NCBI RefSeq assembly: GCF_003724155.1
Contig: NZ_RJJQ01000008.1
Coordinates: 1 to 64,000 of the forward strand
Direction of reading: 5' to 3'
Source of the DNA: Flexivirga caeni
GTDB lineage: Bacteria > Actinomycetota > Actinomycetes > Actinomycetales > Dermatophilaceae
DNA: 64,000 nucleotides
Shown here: piece after piece, positions 1-8,867 of the stretch
How positions within the stretch are numbered: position 1 is the first letter of the stretch
Layout of the letters: every line of letters starts with the position of its first letter
The notes under the pieces: generated by a model
The model's input: only the letters and a program-made list of their open reading frames with translations
What the model was told of the DNA's origin: nothing
Databases searched by the model: none
Translations under genes and position numbers: made by a program

Positions 1-276
1 CAGCACCGCGTCCGCGAACCCCTTCACCACCTCCGCCGCCCGCACCACATCACCCAGACGCTCCCGCGACACAGCACCAGCACCAGCACCAGCGCCGTTG
101 CCACTGTCGGTATCGGTGTCGGTGCCTGTGCTAGGAGCTGCGCCCCGAGACGATTGCGCCACCAGCAACGCGACCGCGTCCGCGACCGGACCCGGCAAAC
201 CGGACACATCCAGCACACGTCCGCCAGGCCCCTCGCCGTGCCGCCCACCATCGCGCTGCTCACCGTCTGCCGCCAT
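1..276 (-). CDS. Probable DUF222/HNH endonuclease-family protein, N-terminal 92 residues only
   Basis: An open frame runs off the left edge without a stop. The ATG at 276 is preceded by a very strong ribosome binding site (AGGAGGTGA, 6 nt spacing) and a possible -10 (TAGAAT at 329-324). The visible protein has an acidic and Gly-rich start, a Gly-Leu-Pro-Gly-Pro segment, a Thr-Asp and Gly-Ala low-complexity linker (encoded by short tandem repeats near 80-125) and then an amphipathic helix containing VVRAAEVVKGFADAVL. That arrangement resembles the start of actinobacterial DUF222 proteins, which usually carry an HNH nuclease domain at the C terminus; that domain lies outside the window. The family call rests on general resemblance only; that it is coding is much surer than what it is. 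Confidence 0.5.
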   Translation of the reverse strand, partial: MAADGEQRDGGRHGEGPGGRVLDVSGLPGPVADAVALLVAQSSRGAAPSTGTDTDTDSGNGAGAGAGAVSRERLGDVVRAAEVVKGFADAVL

Positions 277-896
277 CACCGGTCACCTCCTCACGGTCGC
301 CACTGCCTTGCTTCTTATCCCCAATTCTAGGTGCGACCACCGACAACCCACCTCGCCGAAACCGCCGCACCCACAAGCACTTCCACGCGCGCAGCCGGCT
401 CCGCTCCTCCGGCTACTCGGCCGCCCACTCGAGCACCCCTGTCGCGCTGGCCGGCCGCCGTGATCACGCGACCCGGCTCGCCCCGACGTCCGCACGCTCA
501 CCGCTGCGCTCCTTCGCCGAACGGGGTACAACCCGAGGCGTTCACGGACCGGATATCTACCCCGCTCGACACCGACGTACCCCACTCGACACGTGATTGC
601 CCGGCCTCACTACGGCGCCTCCGCTACCCGGCCCACACCAGCGGCTGATCTGGATACGGCTCCTCCGCTGCGCTCTTCGATACGCTCCCCTGCTGCGCTC
701 CTCCGCTACTCAGGGCGGGCCTCCTCTGCCTACTCGATCAGCGAGACAAAACGCACCTCCGCGCGTGTTCCTGGCACTGCTTCCTGATATCGAGCCAGGT
801 GCGACCAATAGGTCCGCAGGGACGAGAATGCAGCCTCGCAATTGCGTTTGCCCCTGCACCGAGAAGCCGGGCCAAGAAGTTCCGGAAGCGGGGTGC
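277..896. other. 620-bp gene-free stretch between two minus-strand genes
   Basis: No frame here has a convincing start, ribosome binding site or actinobacterial codon pattern. The DNA is C-rich on the plus strand and contains degenerate palindromic repeats around 585-720. It holds the promoter region of the minus-strand gene ending at 276 and the 3' flank of the ABC transporter operon. It is a plausible junction between resident and acquired DNA, because the neighbouring exporter differs in base habit from the rest of the window. Confidence 0.5.
640..715. repeat. Degenerate intergenic palindromic repeats
   Basis: Two imperfect copies of a GATACG-CTCC ... CTGCGCTC-TCCGCTACTC unit lie at about 651-676 and 677-712, and a weaker copy (CCTCCGCTACCCGG) lies near 618-632. 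Units of this general type (GATACGCTC ... GCGCTACTCA) are common between genes in many actinobacteria. The copies are partly self-complementary. Function is unknown; here they sit directly downstream of the exporter operon. Confidence 0.4.
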
Positions 897-1616
897 TCAG
901 TCTCCCGCCTGGACCGTTGTCCGACCGTCACGGACTGTCACGATGGAGTCAGCCCTCGACGCAATAGCCGCGTCGTGGGTCGCGATCAGGATCGTCGTAC
1001 CGTACGCCTCTTGCAGCCGTCGCAAGAGTTTCAGGATGCCGGCGGCGTTGGCCGCGTCGAGGTTCCCGGTGGGCTCGTCAGCGAGGATGAGACCGGGGCT
1101 GTTGACGAGGGCACGAGCGATCGCAACTCGTTGCTGCTGGCCACCGGACAAGTGGCTCGGCAACGCGCGTTCGCGTCCGTCCAATCCGACCTCCGCGAGG
1201 AGCTCTTGAGCACGTGAGCGCCGATCGAATGACGTCTTACGCGACACCAAGGGCGCCAACACGTTGTCGAAGGCGGTCAGCGAGGGGACCAGGTGAAACT
1301 GCTGAAAGATGAATCCGACGCTGGCTCGGTAGTCGGCGAGGGCGTTGCCCCGTAGCCCAGTGATATCGGTGTCGTCGACCAGGATCCGGCCGCTGTCGGC
1401 GCGATCGATCGCGCCGATGAGGTGCAGCAGAGTGGACTTGCCTGAACCAGAAGGGCCGGTGATTGCGGTGATGGTTCCGGGAGCGATCTCCAGATTGACG
1501 TCGTCGGCTGCGGTCAAGACCGATTGGTCGCCCATGCGATAGCTCTTGCACAGGTCGGCGATGACGAGGCGGGAGCCGGCAGGGGCCGGCTTTCGCATCG
1601 AGTGTGTCGTGGTCAT
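897..1616 (-). CDS. ABC transporter ATP-binding protein, MacB/LolD type
   Basis: The 239-residue ATPase of an ABC exporter pairs with the FtsX-type permease encoded just upstream (46 bp gap). Walker A GPSGSGKST is at about residues 54-62, followed by the Q-loop FQQF, signature LSGGQQQR, Walker B with LILADEPTGNLD, and the H-loop THD. The LADEPTGNLD form and the short length are typical of the MacB/LolD/FtsE subgroup, which drives mechanotransmission rather than classical substrate translocation. The ATG at 1616 is chosen because AAGGAG lies 7 nt upstream; the longer frame from 1655 would start with no ribosome binding site. Substrate cannot be read from sequence. Codon use is less GC-biased than downstream genes, and the 7-mer common elsewhere is missing. 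Confidence 0.9.
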   Translation of the reverse strand: MTTTHSMRKPAPAGSRLVIADLCKSYRMGDQSVLTAADDVNLEIAPGTITAITGPSGSGKSTLLHLIGAIDRADSGRILVDDTDITGLRGNALADYRASVGFIFQQFHLVPSLTAFDNVLAPLVSRKTSFDRRSRAQELLAEVGLDGRERALPSHLSGGQQQRVAIARALVNSPGLILADEPTGNLDAANAAGILKLLRRLQEAYGTTILIATHDAAIASRADSIVTVRDGRTTVQAGD

Positions 1617-1661
1617 GGCGGTTCTCCTTGCGGCTACGAGTGGCTGCTCATGCAAAGGTGC

Positions 1662-4454
1662 CTACTCCGCCGAGAGCAGGCGTGCGTTCGGACGGCGTCC
1701 CACAGCAGTCGCCGGTATCAGACTTGCCAGTGCAGCAATGAGCACGCCGACAACGCCGACGCTGACGGTGGTCAGTACGGCGGCCCGGTCGAGGCCAACG
1801 GCCACGTCGAGAGCGACCAAGGCCCCCAGGACCCCGACTGCGGCACCCGCAATTGCGATGGCGATGGCCTGCCACATGATCAGCCGGACCAGGGTCAGGC
1901 GTCGCCAGCCGGTCGCTTGCAGGGTGGCGTATCGAGGCGCCTGCTCACGTAGGTCGAGATAGAGAATGTTGACGAGGCTGAGCACGCCGATGAGGGCAAG
2001 TACGCCGGCCGCAACGAGGTCCGGAGCACGCACTTGGACAGTCACCGCGGCACCAAGGACCGTGCCTACCACGGCGCCGTGGAAGGCACGCAGAATCCCG
2101 AGCAGGATCGCGACCGCGCAGACGCCAAAGGCCAAGCTGATAGCTCCGGCAGCAGCCCGGCCAGGTGTTCGCGCCAGCCAGGTGATCGCCATGGTCCTGA
2201 CTCCTCTCAGCCGCACTCCGGTGTGAGTGGCACGCGCACTTGGGCGGGTGACCTCCACGGGGGTGACCCGGCCCGCGGCCCAGGCCGGCAGCAAGCCCGC
2301 TGCGACTGCCAACAGTGCCGCCGCGGGAACGGCAACTGCATACCAGCCAGACGTGACGTGGACACCGGCGATCGGAGCGGTCAGGAGCGCGGCCACCGAC
2401 CCGAGCGCGCCGGCGACCAAACCGATGAGGCACAGTTCGGCGATCACTTCGAGACGAATTGTTCGAGGTCTCCAGCCGATGCAGGCCAGGACGCCGAGTT
2501 CTTGGCGCCGCGCGCGGACCGAGGCGTTTGCGCTGATCGTGACGGCAACGGCCGACGCAATCACGATCAGGATCAACAAGGCGAGAGTCTTGCGGTCGAT
2601 CGCATTCACAATCAAGGTGGCGACACCTAGCCGTGACCACTGCTCATCCACAGTCATCGTCGGCACTCCTCGCGCCGTCGACGGAATTGTCACGCGAACG
2701 GTGCTGGGTGACGAGCCCTTGGTGACATCGACCCGCAACCCAGTGGCCTGTTGAATCTGGTTCGCTACCAAGCGAACACGCGCTTGAGCAGTTGCCGAAT
2801 TGCCGGCGGCATGGGCTACTCGTACGCGGATCGCCGATATAGGAGCTCGCTGCGCATTCGAACCGGGTGGAGCGGTAAAGGTGCCTGAGTCTGCGAATCG
2901 AGGCAGAGCGCTCATGGGAACCAGCAGCATCGGCGGCTCTTGCAGGTAGCCGCGGGGGTTGCCGTCGGGTGCCAGTGCCTTTCCATGGAGCAGGGCACGG
3001 GTTGGAGCATCGGCTGGGGTGGCGGTCGGCGGCTGATACGTCTCCATCGGCACCTTTGCCAGATCGGAGGACTTGGTCAGCCGTGCCGGATCGAACTGGC
3101 CAACGACTTGCAACTGCACTTGATTCGGCCCAGACTCCGGCACCGGGGTGATCGTGCGGAAACCGCGCGTGTTGGTGGCGGGTGGCAGCGGCGGCCAAGG
3201 AACGTTGCTATACGTGTAGGTGCGCCACACGGAATCATCACGGGGTTGCAGCCGGGCTGTCAGGCCCGTCTCTGGCGTCCCGGTGTACTGAACGGGTCCG
3301 GGCTGAAACAAGATCGTGGGGTTCAGCGTCCCGTCGAAGTCGGTGCCCCCGTTGAGCCACGAATCGTGCGCTTGCACCGCCGTCACCGTCCGCGTCGCAA
3401 TGGGCTTCCCGCCTGCTCCCATCACCAGATCTCGAGCCTTCGACGCGGTCATGCCCGAGCCTGCAGTGAGCTTGCGTACCGCGGCCGAATCAAGCTCGTC
3501 CACCCGGATTGACGTTGTGTCATCGACGTACGTGCGAGACGACGCAATCGCCGGAACCGTATAGAAATTCGCGTAACCGTCGCTCTCGCTGGTGACTTTG
3601 CTACCCGCAAGCGACGTACCCGCGCTGACCGCACGCGACAATCCGTCCAATTGGTTTTCGGCAGACGGGTCGACTGCGGCGATCATGATGGGGAAGACGA
3701 TCGGCACCTGGACAATGAACTGACCTTGGCCGGCAGGCCACAGCGAATCGCCGTTGACACCTCCACCGGTGTCCCAGCACTGTGCGGAAAACATGTTGGC
3801 AGCGCTGAACGGAGACTCGTCGGACAAGACCGACGGATCAGGCTGGACGCACACTCGGACCCGGCGCTTGCCGATCTGCTCGACGTTCGACGACCCGCCG
3901 AGAGAAACGTTGTCCCCAACCAGTACATAACCCGACTCACCAGGCAAGCGGACGTTTCCCCGGAGCACGGTCGCGGCAGACCGGAAGCGGAACACGGAAG
4001 TCCGGCCGGGCCGAACGTACTTGGTGACATCGATCGGGTACATGATCCGCTCGAATGCTTCGCCAACCATCGCGATCGGCGCGGCCACCTGGACACCGCT
4101 GATGCCGCGGATCCGCGCCAGCTGAGCGAGGGTGATGCCGCCGAATGTCCCGGACAGGAAGTTCGGCCGAACCAGGCCCTGCGAGTGCGCAGATCCCGAC
4201 TTGTCCGCGGGCCGCATCAGCACGTCATACGTCGAATTCGCGCCATTCACGGTCCCGACAGTGCGCACCGCCGTCGCATGAACGGCTCCGCTCAACAGGA
4301 GAAATGATCCGACAGCTAGCGCCAGCACCACCGCAACAGACATCGCGCGCCGGCGATCACGCCATATTCTCGCAAGAACGTAACGGCTCAAGTCAAGCGC
4401 TTCCCCCCCATCCACCACCGACATGGAGGTTTGCTCAGGCAACCCGGATGACAC
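1662..4454 (-). CDS. FtsX/MacB-family ABC transporter permease, 930 residues
   Basis: A large permease forms an exporter with the ATPase downstream. A basic N terminus is followed by a first membrane helix (about residues 38-60), then a very long extracytoplasmic region (about 60-630), then a conserved FtsX block starting near KTLALLILIVIASAVAV and followed by the cytoplasmic RARRQELGVLACIGWRPRTI loop. Further helices continue to the C terminus, giving the duplicated FtsX architecture seen in large actinobacterial exporters of unknown substrate. Start is uncertain: a GTG at 4454 and an ATG at 4424 are in frame and neither has a clear ribosome binding site. Its 3' half is rich in weakly biased codons, supporting transfer together with the ATPase. 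Confidence 0.85.
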   Translation of the reverse strand: MSSGLPEQTSMSVVDGGEALDLSRYVLARIWRDRRRAMSVAVVLALAVGSFLLLSGAVHATAVRTVGTVNGANSTYDVLMRPADKSGSAHSQGLVRPNFLSGTFGGITLAQLARIRGISGVQVAAPIAMVGEAFERIMYPIDVTKYVRPGRTSVFRFRSAATVLRGNVRLPGESGYVLVGDNVSLGGSSNVEQIGKRRVRVCVQPDPSVLSDESPFSAANMFSAQCWDTGGGVNGDSLWPAGQGQFIVQVPIVFPIMIAAVDPSAENQLDGLSRAVSAGTSLAGSKVTSESDGYANFYTVPAIASSRTYVDDTTSIRVDELDSAAVRKLTAGSGMTASKARDLVMGAGGKPIATRTVTAVQAHDSWLNGGTDFDGTLNPTILFQPGPVQYTGTPETGLTARLQPRDDSVWRTYTYSNVPWPPLPPATNTRGFRTITPVPESGPNQVQLQVVGQFDPARLTKSSDLAKVPMETYQPPTATPADAPTRALLHGKALAPDGNPRGYLQEPPMLLVPMSALPRFADSGTFTAPPGSNAQRAPISAIRVRVAHAAGNSATAQARVRLVANQIQQATGLRVDVTKGSSPSTVRVTIPSTARGVPTMTVDEQWSRLGVATLIVNAIDRKTLALLILIVIASAVAVTISANASVRARRQELGVLACIGWRPRTIRLEVIAELCLIGLVAGALGSVAALLTAPIAGVHVTSGWYAVAVPAAALLAVAAGLLPAWAAGRVTPVEVTRPSARATHTGVRLRGVRTMAITWLARTPGRAAAGAISLAFGVCAVAILLGILRAFHGAVVGTVLGAAVTVQVRAPDLVAAGVLALIGVLSLVNILYLDLREQAPRYATLQATGWRRLTLVRLIMWQAIAIAIAGAAVGVLGALVALDVAVGLDRAAVLTTVSVGVVGVLIAALASLIPATAVGRRPNARLLSAE

Positions 4455-4518
4455 CTCGACTATTGCACGATCACGAACGGAGTGGGTGACTTTCAGCGGA
4501 TGCGGCTACCAGAACCGA

Positions 4519-5154
4519 CTACGCCAGCTTCGCCGCCATACGCTCGTGCTCCACCGAGTTCAGCACGCCAGCCCTCACGACGGCGCGCATCGCGTCCTGG
4601 TCGTCATAGAACGCACGGAAAACCGTCGGGACCTCAATGCCGTGTGCAGGCGCCGCGCCCACCTCGACCACATCCCCCGGCCGTATGACGCCAGGCTCCA
4701 CAACGCGCAGGTATGCACCCGAAAGACCATGCGCGACATACGTTTTCAGCCAGCCACGCTCGGCCATGTGCACCCGAAACGTGCCGCACGGGATCCGCGG
4801 GCCGGTCACTTCCAGCACGGCCGACCCGACCGACCACCGGGTGCCCACGACGGCATGGTCCACGTCGATGCCGACGGTGGTCAGGTTCTCTCCGAACATC
4901 CCGTCGGCGAGCGACCGGCCGAGCCGCTCACCCCACCAGTCCAGCTCTTCGCGGGCCACGGCATACACGGCCTGATCGTCGCCGCCGTGGTTGTCCCGGT
5001 CACCGATGAAGTCACCGAGCACACCGCTGCCCAGCCCGCCCCTCTTCGGGCCCGGCGCGCGCACCTCGACCCGATCGACGGGCCGCTTGTGGATGCCGGT
5101 CATCGTGGGCTTGGCCGAGTTTTGTTCTGCCCGGCCGACATTGGTCGACAGCAC
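4519..5154 (-). CDS. MOSC domain-containing protein
   Basis: A 211-residue soluble protein with a MOSC (molybdenum cofactor sulfurase C-terminal) domain. Family features visible are VLSTNVGRAEQN at the start, GDFIGDRDNHGGDDQAVYAY-like core (here GDFIGDRDNHGGDDQAVYA), the EELDWW helix and FGENLTTVGIDVDHAVVGTR. MOSC proteins such as YiiM act in reduction of N-hydroxylated compounds or in sulfur transfer; the substrate here is not evident. The core begins at the GTG at 5154; an ATG at 5241 would add 29 unconserved residues. A GGGAGG tract sits too close to the GTG to settle the start. It is divergent from the DUF885 gene at 5271. Confidence 0.8.
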   Translation of the reverse strand: MLSTNVGRAEQNSAKPTMTGIHKRPVDRVEVRAPGPKRGGLGSGVLGDFIGDRDNHGGDDQAVYAVAREELDWWGERLGRSLADGMFGENLTTVGIDVDHAVVGTRWSVGSAVLEVTGPRIPCGTFRVHMAERGWLKTYVAHGLSGAYLRVVEPGVIRPGDVVEVGAAPAHGIEVPTVFRAFYDDQDAMRAVVRAGVLNSVEHERMAAKLA

Positions 5155-5258
5155 CCTCCCGCTACCGCTCGCTCTGGACGCAACCGCATGCTCCTCGAAT
5201 CCCACGGGGCCGATTGTTCCTCGGCCGTATTCCCCGTGCAACGCGGAATCGGGCGGAC

Positions 5259-5264
5259 TAGCGT
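5259..5264 (+). promoter_or_regulatory. -10 box of a leaderless gene (TAGCGT)
   Basis: TAGCGT ends 6 nt before the GTG at 5271, so transcription should begin at or next to the start codon. No ribosome binding site precedes this GTG, which agrees with leaderless initiation. Confidence 0.55.
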
Positions 5265-5270
5265 GCAGGT

Positions 5271-6923
5271 GTGACTGACGACCTCACCCGCACCCCGACC
5301 CCTGTCGACTCGATCGCCGAGCGCTTCCACGAGAAGTCGATCGAGCTGTCCCCCATCAGCGGCACCTACATCGGGTCGCCCGACCGGCAGGACGAACTCG
5401 ACGACCTCTCCCCCGCCGGCCTCGCCGAGCGCCACGACCTGGTCCGCGAGACGCTCGGCGCGCTGGACGGCGTGACCGCCCAGGACGACGTCGACAAGGT
5501 CACCCTCGACGCCATGCGCGAGCGGCTCGGCCTCGAGATCGAATCGTATGACGCCCTCCTGCCGCACAGCTCCCTCAACGTGATCGCCTCCCCACTGCAG
5601 GAGGTGCGCGACGTCTTCGACCTGATGCCGACCGACACGCCGGAGCAGATCGCGACGATCGGCCGGCGGATGCGCGCCATACCGCGGGCCCTGGACCAAT
5701 GGTTCGAGTCGCTGCAGGTGGCGGCCGATCGGGGCAACGTCAGTCCGGTGCGCCAGGTGCAGGCGTGCATCCAGCAGACCAAGGACCACACCGCGGCCGA
5801 CGGCTACTTCGCCGGGCTGAAGCGGGACCACCCGGAGATCGCCGACGACGTCGACGTCGCCGCGCGCGCCTACGCCGCCGCCGGCGAGCAACTGCAGGAA
5901 CGCTTCCTGCCGCTCGCACCCGAGGCCGACGGGTGCGGCCGGGACGCCTATCCGCTGCACTCGCGGCAGTTCCTCGGTGCGCAGGTCGACCTGGAGGAGA
6001 CCTACGCGTGGGGCCAGGAAGAACTCGCCCGCATCACCGGCGAGATGCGGCGCGTCGCCGACCGCATCAAGCCGGGCGCGTCCGTCCGCGAAGCGATGGA
6101 CGCCCTGGAGTCCGACGCGGCATACCAGCTGCACGGCACCGACGCCCTGCAACGCTGGATGCAGGAGAAGGCGGAAGAGGCGATCAGCGCCCTCGCCGAC
6201 ACGCACTTCGACATACCGGGCCCGGTCCGCACCATCGAATGTTGCATCGCCCCAACGCAATCCGGCGGCATCTACTACACGTCGCCGAGCGACGACTTCT
6301 CCCGGCCCGGCCGCATGTGGTGGTCGGTGCCGAAGGGTGTCGAGGAGTTCGGCACCTGGCGCGAGCTGACCACCGTCTATCACGAGGGTGTCCCCGGACA
6401 TCACCTGCAGTGCGGCCAGACGATCTACCGCTCCGCGCTGCTCAACAGCTGGCGGCGCCTCGATGTCTGGTGCTCCGGGCACGGCGAGGGCTGGGCCCTG
6501 TATGCCGAACGGCTGATGGACGACCTGGGCTACCTCGAAGACCCCGGCAACAAGCTCGGCATGCTCGACGGGCAGTCGCTGCGCGCCGCCCGGGTCGTGC
6601 TCGACATCGGCGTGCACTGCGGTTTCGAGGCACCGGCGGAGGTCGGCGGCGGCGCGTGGACCTACGACAAGGCGTGGGAGTTCCTGGGTGCGCACTGCGA
6701 CATGGCCGAGGGCTTCCTGCGGTTCGAGCTCGACCGCTACCTGGGCTGGCCGGGACAGGCACCGTCATACAAGGTCGGGGAGCGGATCTGGCTGCAGCTG
6801 CGCGACGACGCCCGCGAGCGTGCGGGCGCCGACTTCGACCTGAAGTCGTTCCACCGGCGTGCGCTCGACATCGGCTCGGTCGGCCTGGACACACTGCGCG
6901 CGGCGGTGCTCGGCACACTCTGA
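5271..6923 (+). CDS. DUF885 family protein, probable zinc metallopeptidase fold
   Basis: The 550-residue protein has no signal peptide or membrane segment. The diagnostic motif is VYHEGVPGHHLQ at about residues 368-379, a His-Glu-(x)n-Gly-His-His arrangement like a zincin, followed by GHGEGWALYAERL, which should supply the third ligand and catalytic context. The C-terminal block with YLGWPGQAPSYKVGERIW is conserved in DUF885. Related proteins are annotated as peptidases (M32/M3-like) but substrates are mostly unknown. The GTG start lies 6 nt behind a TAGCGT box. The next gene follows after 27 bp and may be co-transcribed. Confidence 0.85.
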   Translation: MTDDLTRTPTPVDSIAERFHEKSIELSPISGTYIGSPDRQDELDDLSPAGLAERHDLVRETLGALDGVTAQDDVDKVTLDAMRERLGLEIESYDALLPHSSLNVIASPLQEVRDVFDLMPTDTPEQIATIGRRMRAIPRALDQWFESLQVAADRGNVSPVRQVQACIQQTKDHTAADGYFAGLKRDHPEIADDVDVAARAYAAAGEQLQERFLPLAPEADGCGRDAYPLHSRQFLGAQVDLEETYAWGQEELARITGEMRRVADRIKPGASVREAMDALESDAAYQLHGTDALQRWMQEKAEEAISALADTHFDIPGPVRTIECCIAPTQSGGIYYTSPSDDFSRPGRMWWSVPKGVEEFGTWRELTTVYHEGVPGHHLQCGQTIYRSALLNSWRRLDVWCSGHGEGWALYAERLMDDLGYLEDPGNKLGMLDGQSLRAARVVLDIGVHCGFEAPAEVGGGAWTYDKAWEFLGAHCDMAEGFLRFELDRYLGWPGQAPSYKVGERIWLQLRDDARERAGADFDLKSFHRRALDIGSVGLDTLRAAVLGTL

Positions 6924-6950
6924 CCGGCTCCGGCCTGGAAGGATGACGGG

Positions 6951-8837
6951 GTGCATATCGCCCTGCCGATCCTGCTGCTGACCGCGACGGTCGTGGCCGG
7001 CGCGACCCTCGCCCGGTGGCTGCGGCTGTCCGCGCCGCTGTTCCTGGTCGCTCTGGGCGCGGTGGTGTCGTTCCTGCCGTTCATGCCCTACCCGTTCGAC
7101 GTCGATCCGGAGATCATCCTGCTCGGCTTCCTGCCGCCGCTGCTCTTCGGCGCCGCGTCCAACACCTCGCTGATCGACCTGCGCCGCGAGCGGAACCAGA
7201 TCCTCCGGCTCTCGGTGCTGCTGGTGCTGTTCACCGCGTTCGGCGTCGCCGTGGTCGCGTGGAAGCTGCTCGACGTGCCGTTCTTCGCGGCGGTCGCCCT
7301 CGGCGGCATCGTCGCGCCGCCGGACGCCGTGGCCGCCACCGCCATCGCCCGGCGCATCGGGCTGCCGCGTCGGGTCGTCGGCGTCCTCGAGGGCGAGTCG
7401 CTCTTCAACGACGCCACCGCCCTGGTGATCGTCAACACGGCGAAGGGACTGATCGCCGGGGGCGCCGGGGCGGTCACGATCCTCACCGCGGGCCGCGACT
7501 TCCTGTGGGCGTCGCTCGGCGGCGCCGCGATCGGCTATCTGGCATACCTGCTGGTCAAGTGGGTATGGCGACACGTCACCGACACGGTCACCATCGTGTC
7601 GCTCAGCTTCCTCAGCCCCTGGATCGCCTACCTGCCCGCGGAGAAACTGCACGCATCGGGCGTGTTCGCGGCCGTCGTCTGCGGCGTCGCCACCTCGCAT
7701 GCGGCGCCGGCCCTGCAGACTGCCCAGTCGCGGGTGGCCGAGCGGCTCAACTGGGCGTCGGTGACCTACCTGCTGGAGAACATGGTCTTCCTGCTGATCG
7801 GCCTGCAGACCCGCACCATCGTCGAGGCCGTGCAGCGCTCGGACAGCGGCTTCGGCCGCACCGTGGTGATCGCCGTCATCATCCTGCTCACCACGATGCT
7901 GCTGCGACCCATCTGGCTGATCGGGCTGGACCTGATCGGTCGCCGGTTCGGCTGGCGGCATACCTCACTGACCGGCCGCGAGACAGCGATCGCGTCATGG
8001 GCCGGCATGCGCGGCGTGGTGACCCTGGCTGCCGCGTCCCTGCTGCCCACCGACACCCCCGAACGCGAGGCGATGATCTTCATCGCACTGGTGGTGACCG
8101 TGGGAACCCTTGTCATCCAGGGCTTCACGCTGGGCACCGTCGCGCGCTGGCTGGACCTGCACGGACCGGATCCCCGGGAGGACGCGCTGCAGACCGCCCA
8201 GCTCGTGCAGGCGGCCATCAACGCCGGCAACCGGCGACTCGAACAGGAGCTGGACGACAGCGAATTCGAGGTGCCCGAGCAGGTCGTGGAAACCCTGCGG
8301 CACCAGAGCACCCGGCGCGCGAACCTGGCCTGGGAGCGCCTCGGCCGCAGCGATCCGACCACCGAGACCCCGTCGGACGCCTACCGGCGGCTGCGGTCGG
8401 CGATGCTCGATGCGGAACGGTCCAAGGTGATCAAGCTGCGGGATAAGGGCGTCATGGATCACGAGGTGCTCGAAGAGGCGATGCAGTTGCTGGACATCGA
8501 GGAGTCGATGATCGCGCGCGCCGACGCCCAGGACCGCGAACTGAACGAGCAACTGCTGCTCACGCCGGAGGAGCGCCGCTTCGGCTGCGAGCACCTGGCC
8601 GAGGCGCCCTTCACCATCGATCCGCGGACGCCGGACGGGTGCGAGGAGTGTTTGCGCGACGGGACCGTGTGGGTCCACCTGAGGCTGTGTATGACGTGTG
8701 GCCACGTCGGCTGCTGCGACTCCTCGGAGGGCAAGCACGCGACCGAGCACTACACGCACACCGGTCACCCGGTGATGCGCTCCTTCGAGCCCGGCGAGGG
8801 GTGGCGGTGGTGCTTCGTGGACGACGTGCTCGGCTGA
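6951..8837 (+). CDS. Na+/H+ antiporter (CPA1/NhaP type) with C-terminal UBP-type zinc finger
   Basis: About twelve membrane helices fill residues 1-400. The cation-exchange core includes GGIVAPPDAVAATAIARR and EGESLFNDATALV, where the Asp pair and FNDATA block are CPA1 hallmarks, and the WAGMRGVVTLAAA segment. A soluble region of about 150 residues follows, and residues 544-628 form a UBP-type zinc finger: CEH, CEEC, LCMTCGHVGCC and KHATEHYTHTGH are all present, then the aromatic WRWCFVDD end. In eukaryotes this finger binds free ubiquitin C termini; its bacterial role is unknown. The GTG at 6951 follows a GGAAGGA ribosome binding site. Confidence 0.9.
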   Translation: MHIALPILLLTATVVAGATLARWLRLSAPLFLVALGAVVSFLPFMPYPFDVDPEIILLGFLPPLLFGAASNTSLIDLRRERNQILRLSVLLVLFTAFGVAVVAWKLLDVPFFAAVALGGIVAPPDAVAATAIARRIGLPRRVVGVLEGESLFNDATALVIVNTAKGLIAGGAGAVTILTAGRDFLWASLGGAAIGYLAYLLVKWVWRHVTDTVTIVSLSFLSPWIAYLPAEKLHASGVFAAVVCGVATSHAAPALQTAQSRVAERLNWASVTYLLENMVFLLIGLQTRTIVEAVQRSDSGFGRTVVIAVIILLTTMLLRPIWLIGLDLIGRRFGWRHTSLTGRETAIASWAGMRGVVTLAAASLLPTDTPEREAMIFIALVVTVGTLVIQGFTLGTVARWLDLHGPDPREDALQTAQLVQAAINAGNRRLEQELDDSEFEVPEQVVETLRHQSTRRANLAWERLGRSDPTTETPSDAYRRLRSAMLDAERSKVIKLRDKGVMDHEVLEEAMQLLDIEESMIARADAQDRELNEQLLLTPEERRFGCEHLAEAPFTIDPRTPDGCEECLRDGTVWVHLRLCMTCGHVGCCDSSEGKHATEHYTHTGHPVMRSFEPGEGWRWCFVDDVLG

Positions 8838-8854
8838 GCTGCCGCCCCGGACAC

Positions 8855-8860
8855 TAGGCT
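8855..8860 (+). promoter_or_regulatory. -10 box of a leaderless gene (TAGGCT)
   Basis: TAGGCT ends 7 nt before the GTG at 8868 in the 30-bp gap after the antiporter gene. No ribosome binding site is present. Confidence 0.55.
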
Positions 8861-8867
8861 GCTCGCC

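Noticed and set aside
1617-1655. Longer start for the MacB-type ATPase
   Set aside because: The AAGGAG site would be inside the gene; ATG at 1616 is better placed.
5100-6695. A 531-codon open frame on the minus strand opposite the DUF885 gene
   Set aside because: Antisense shadow of a high-GC gene; no ribosome binding site and no recognisable domain, whereas the plus frame has family motifs.
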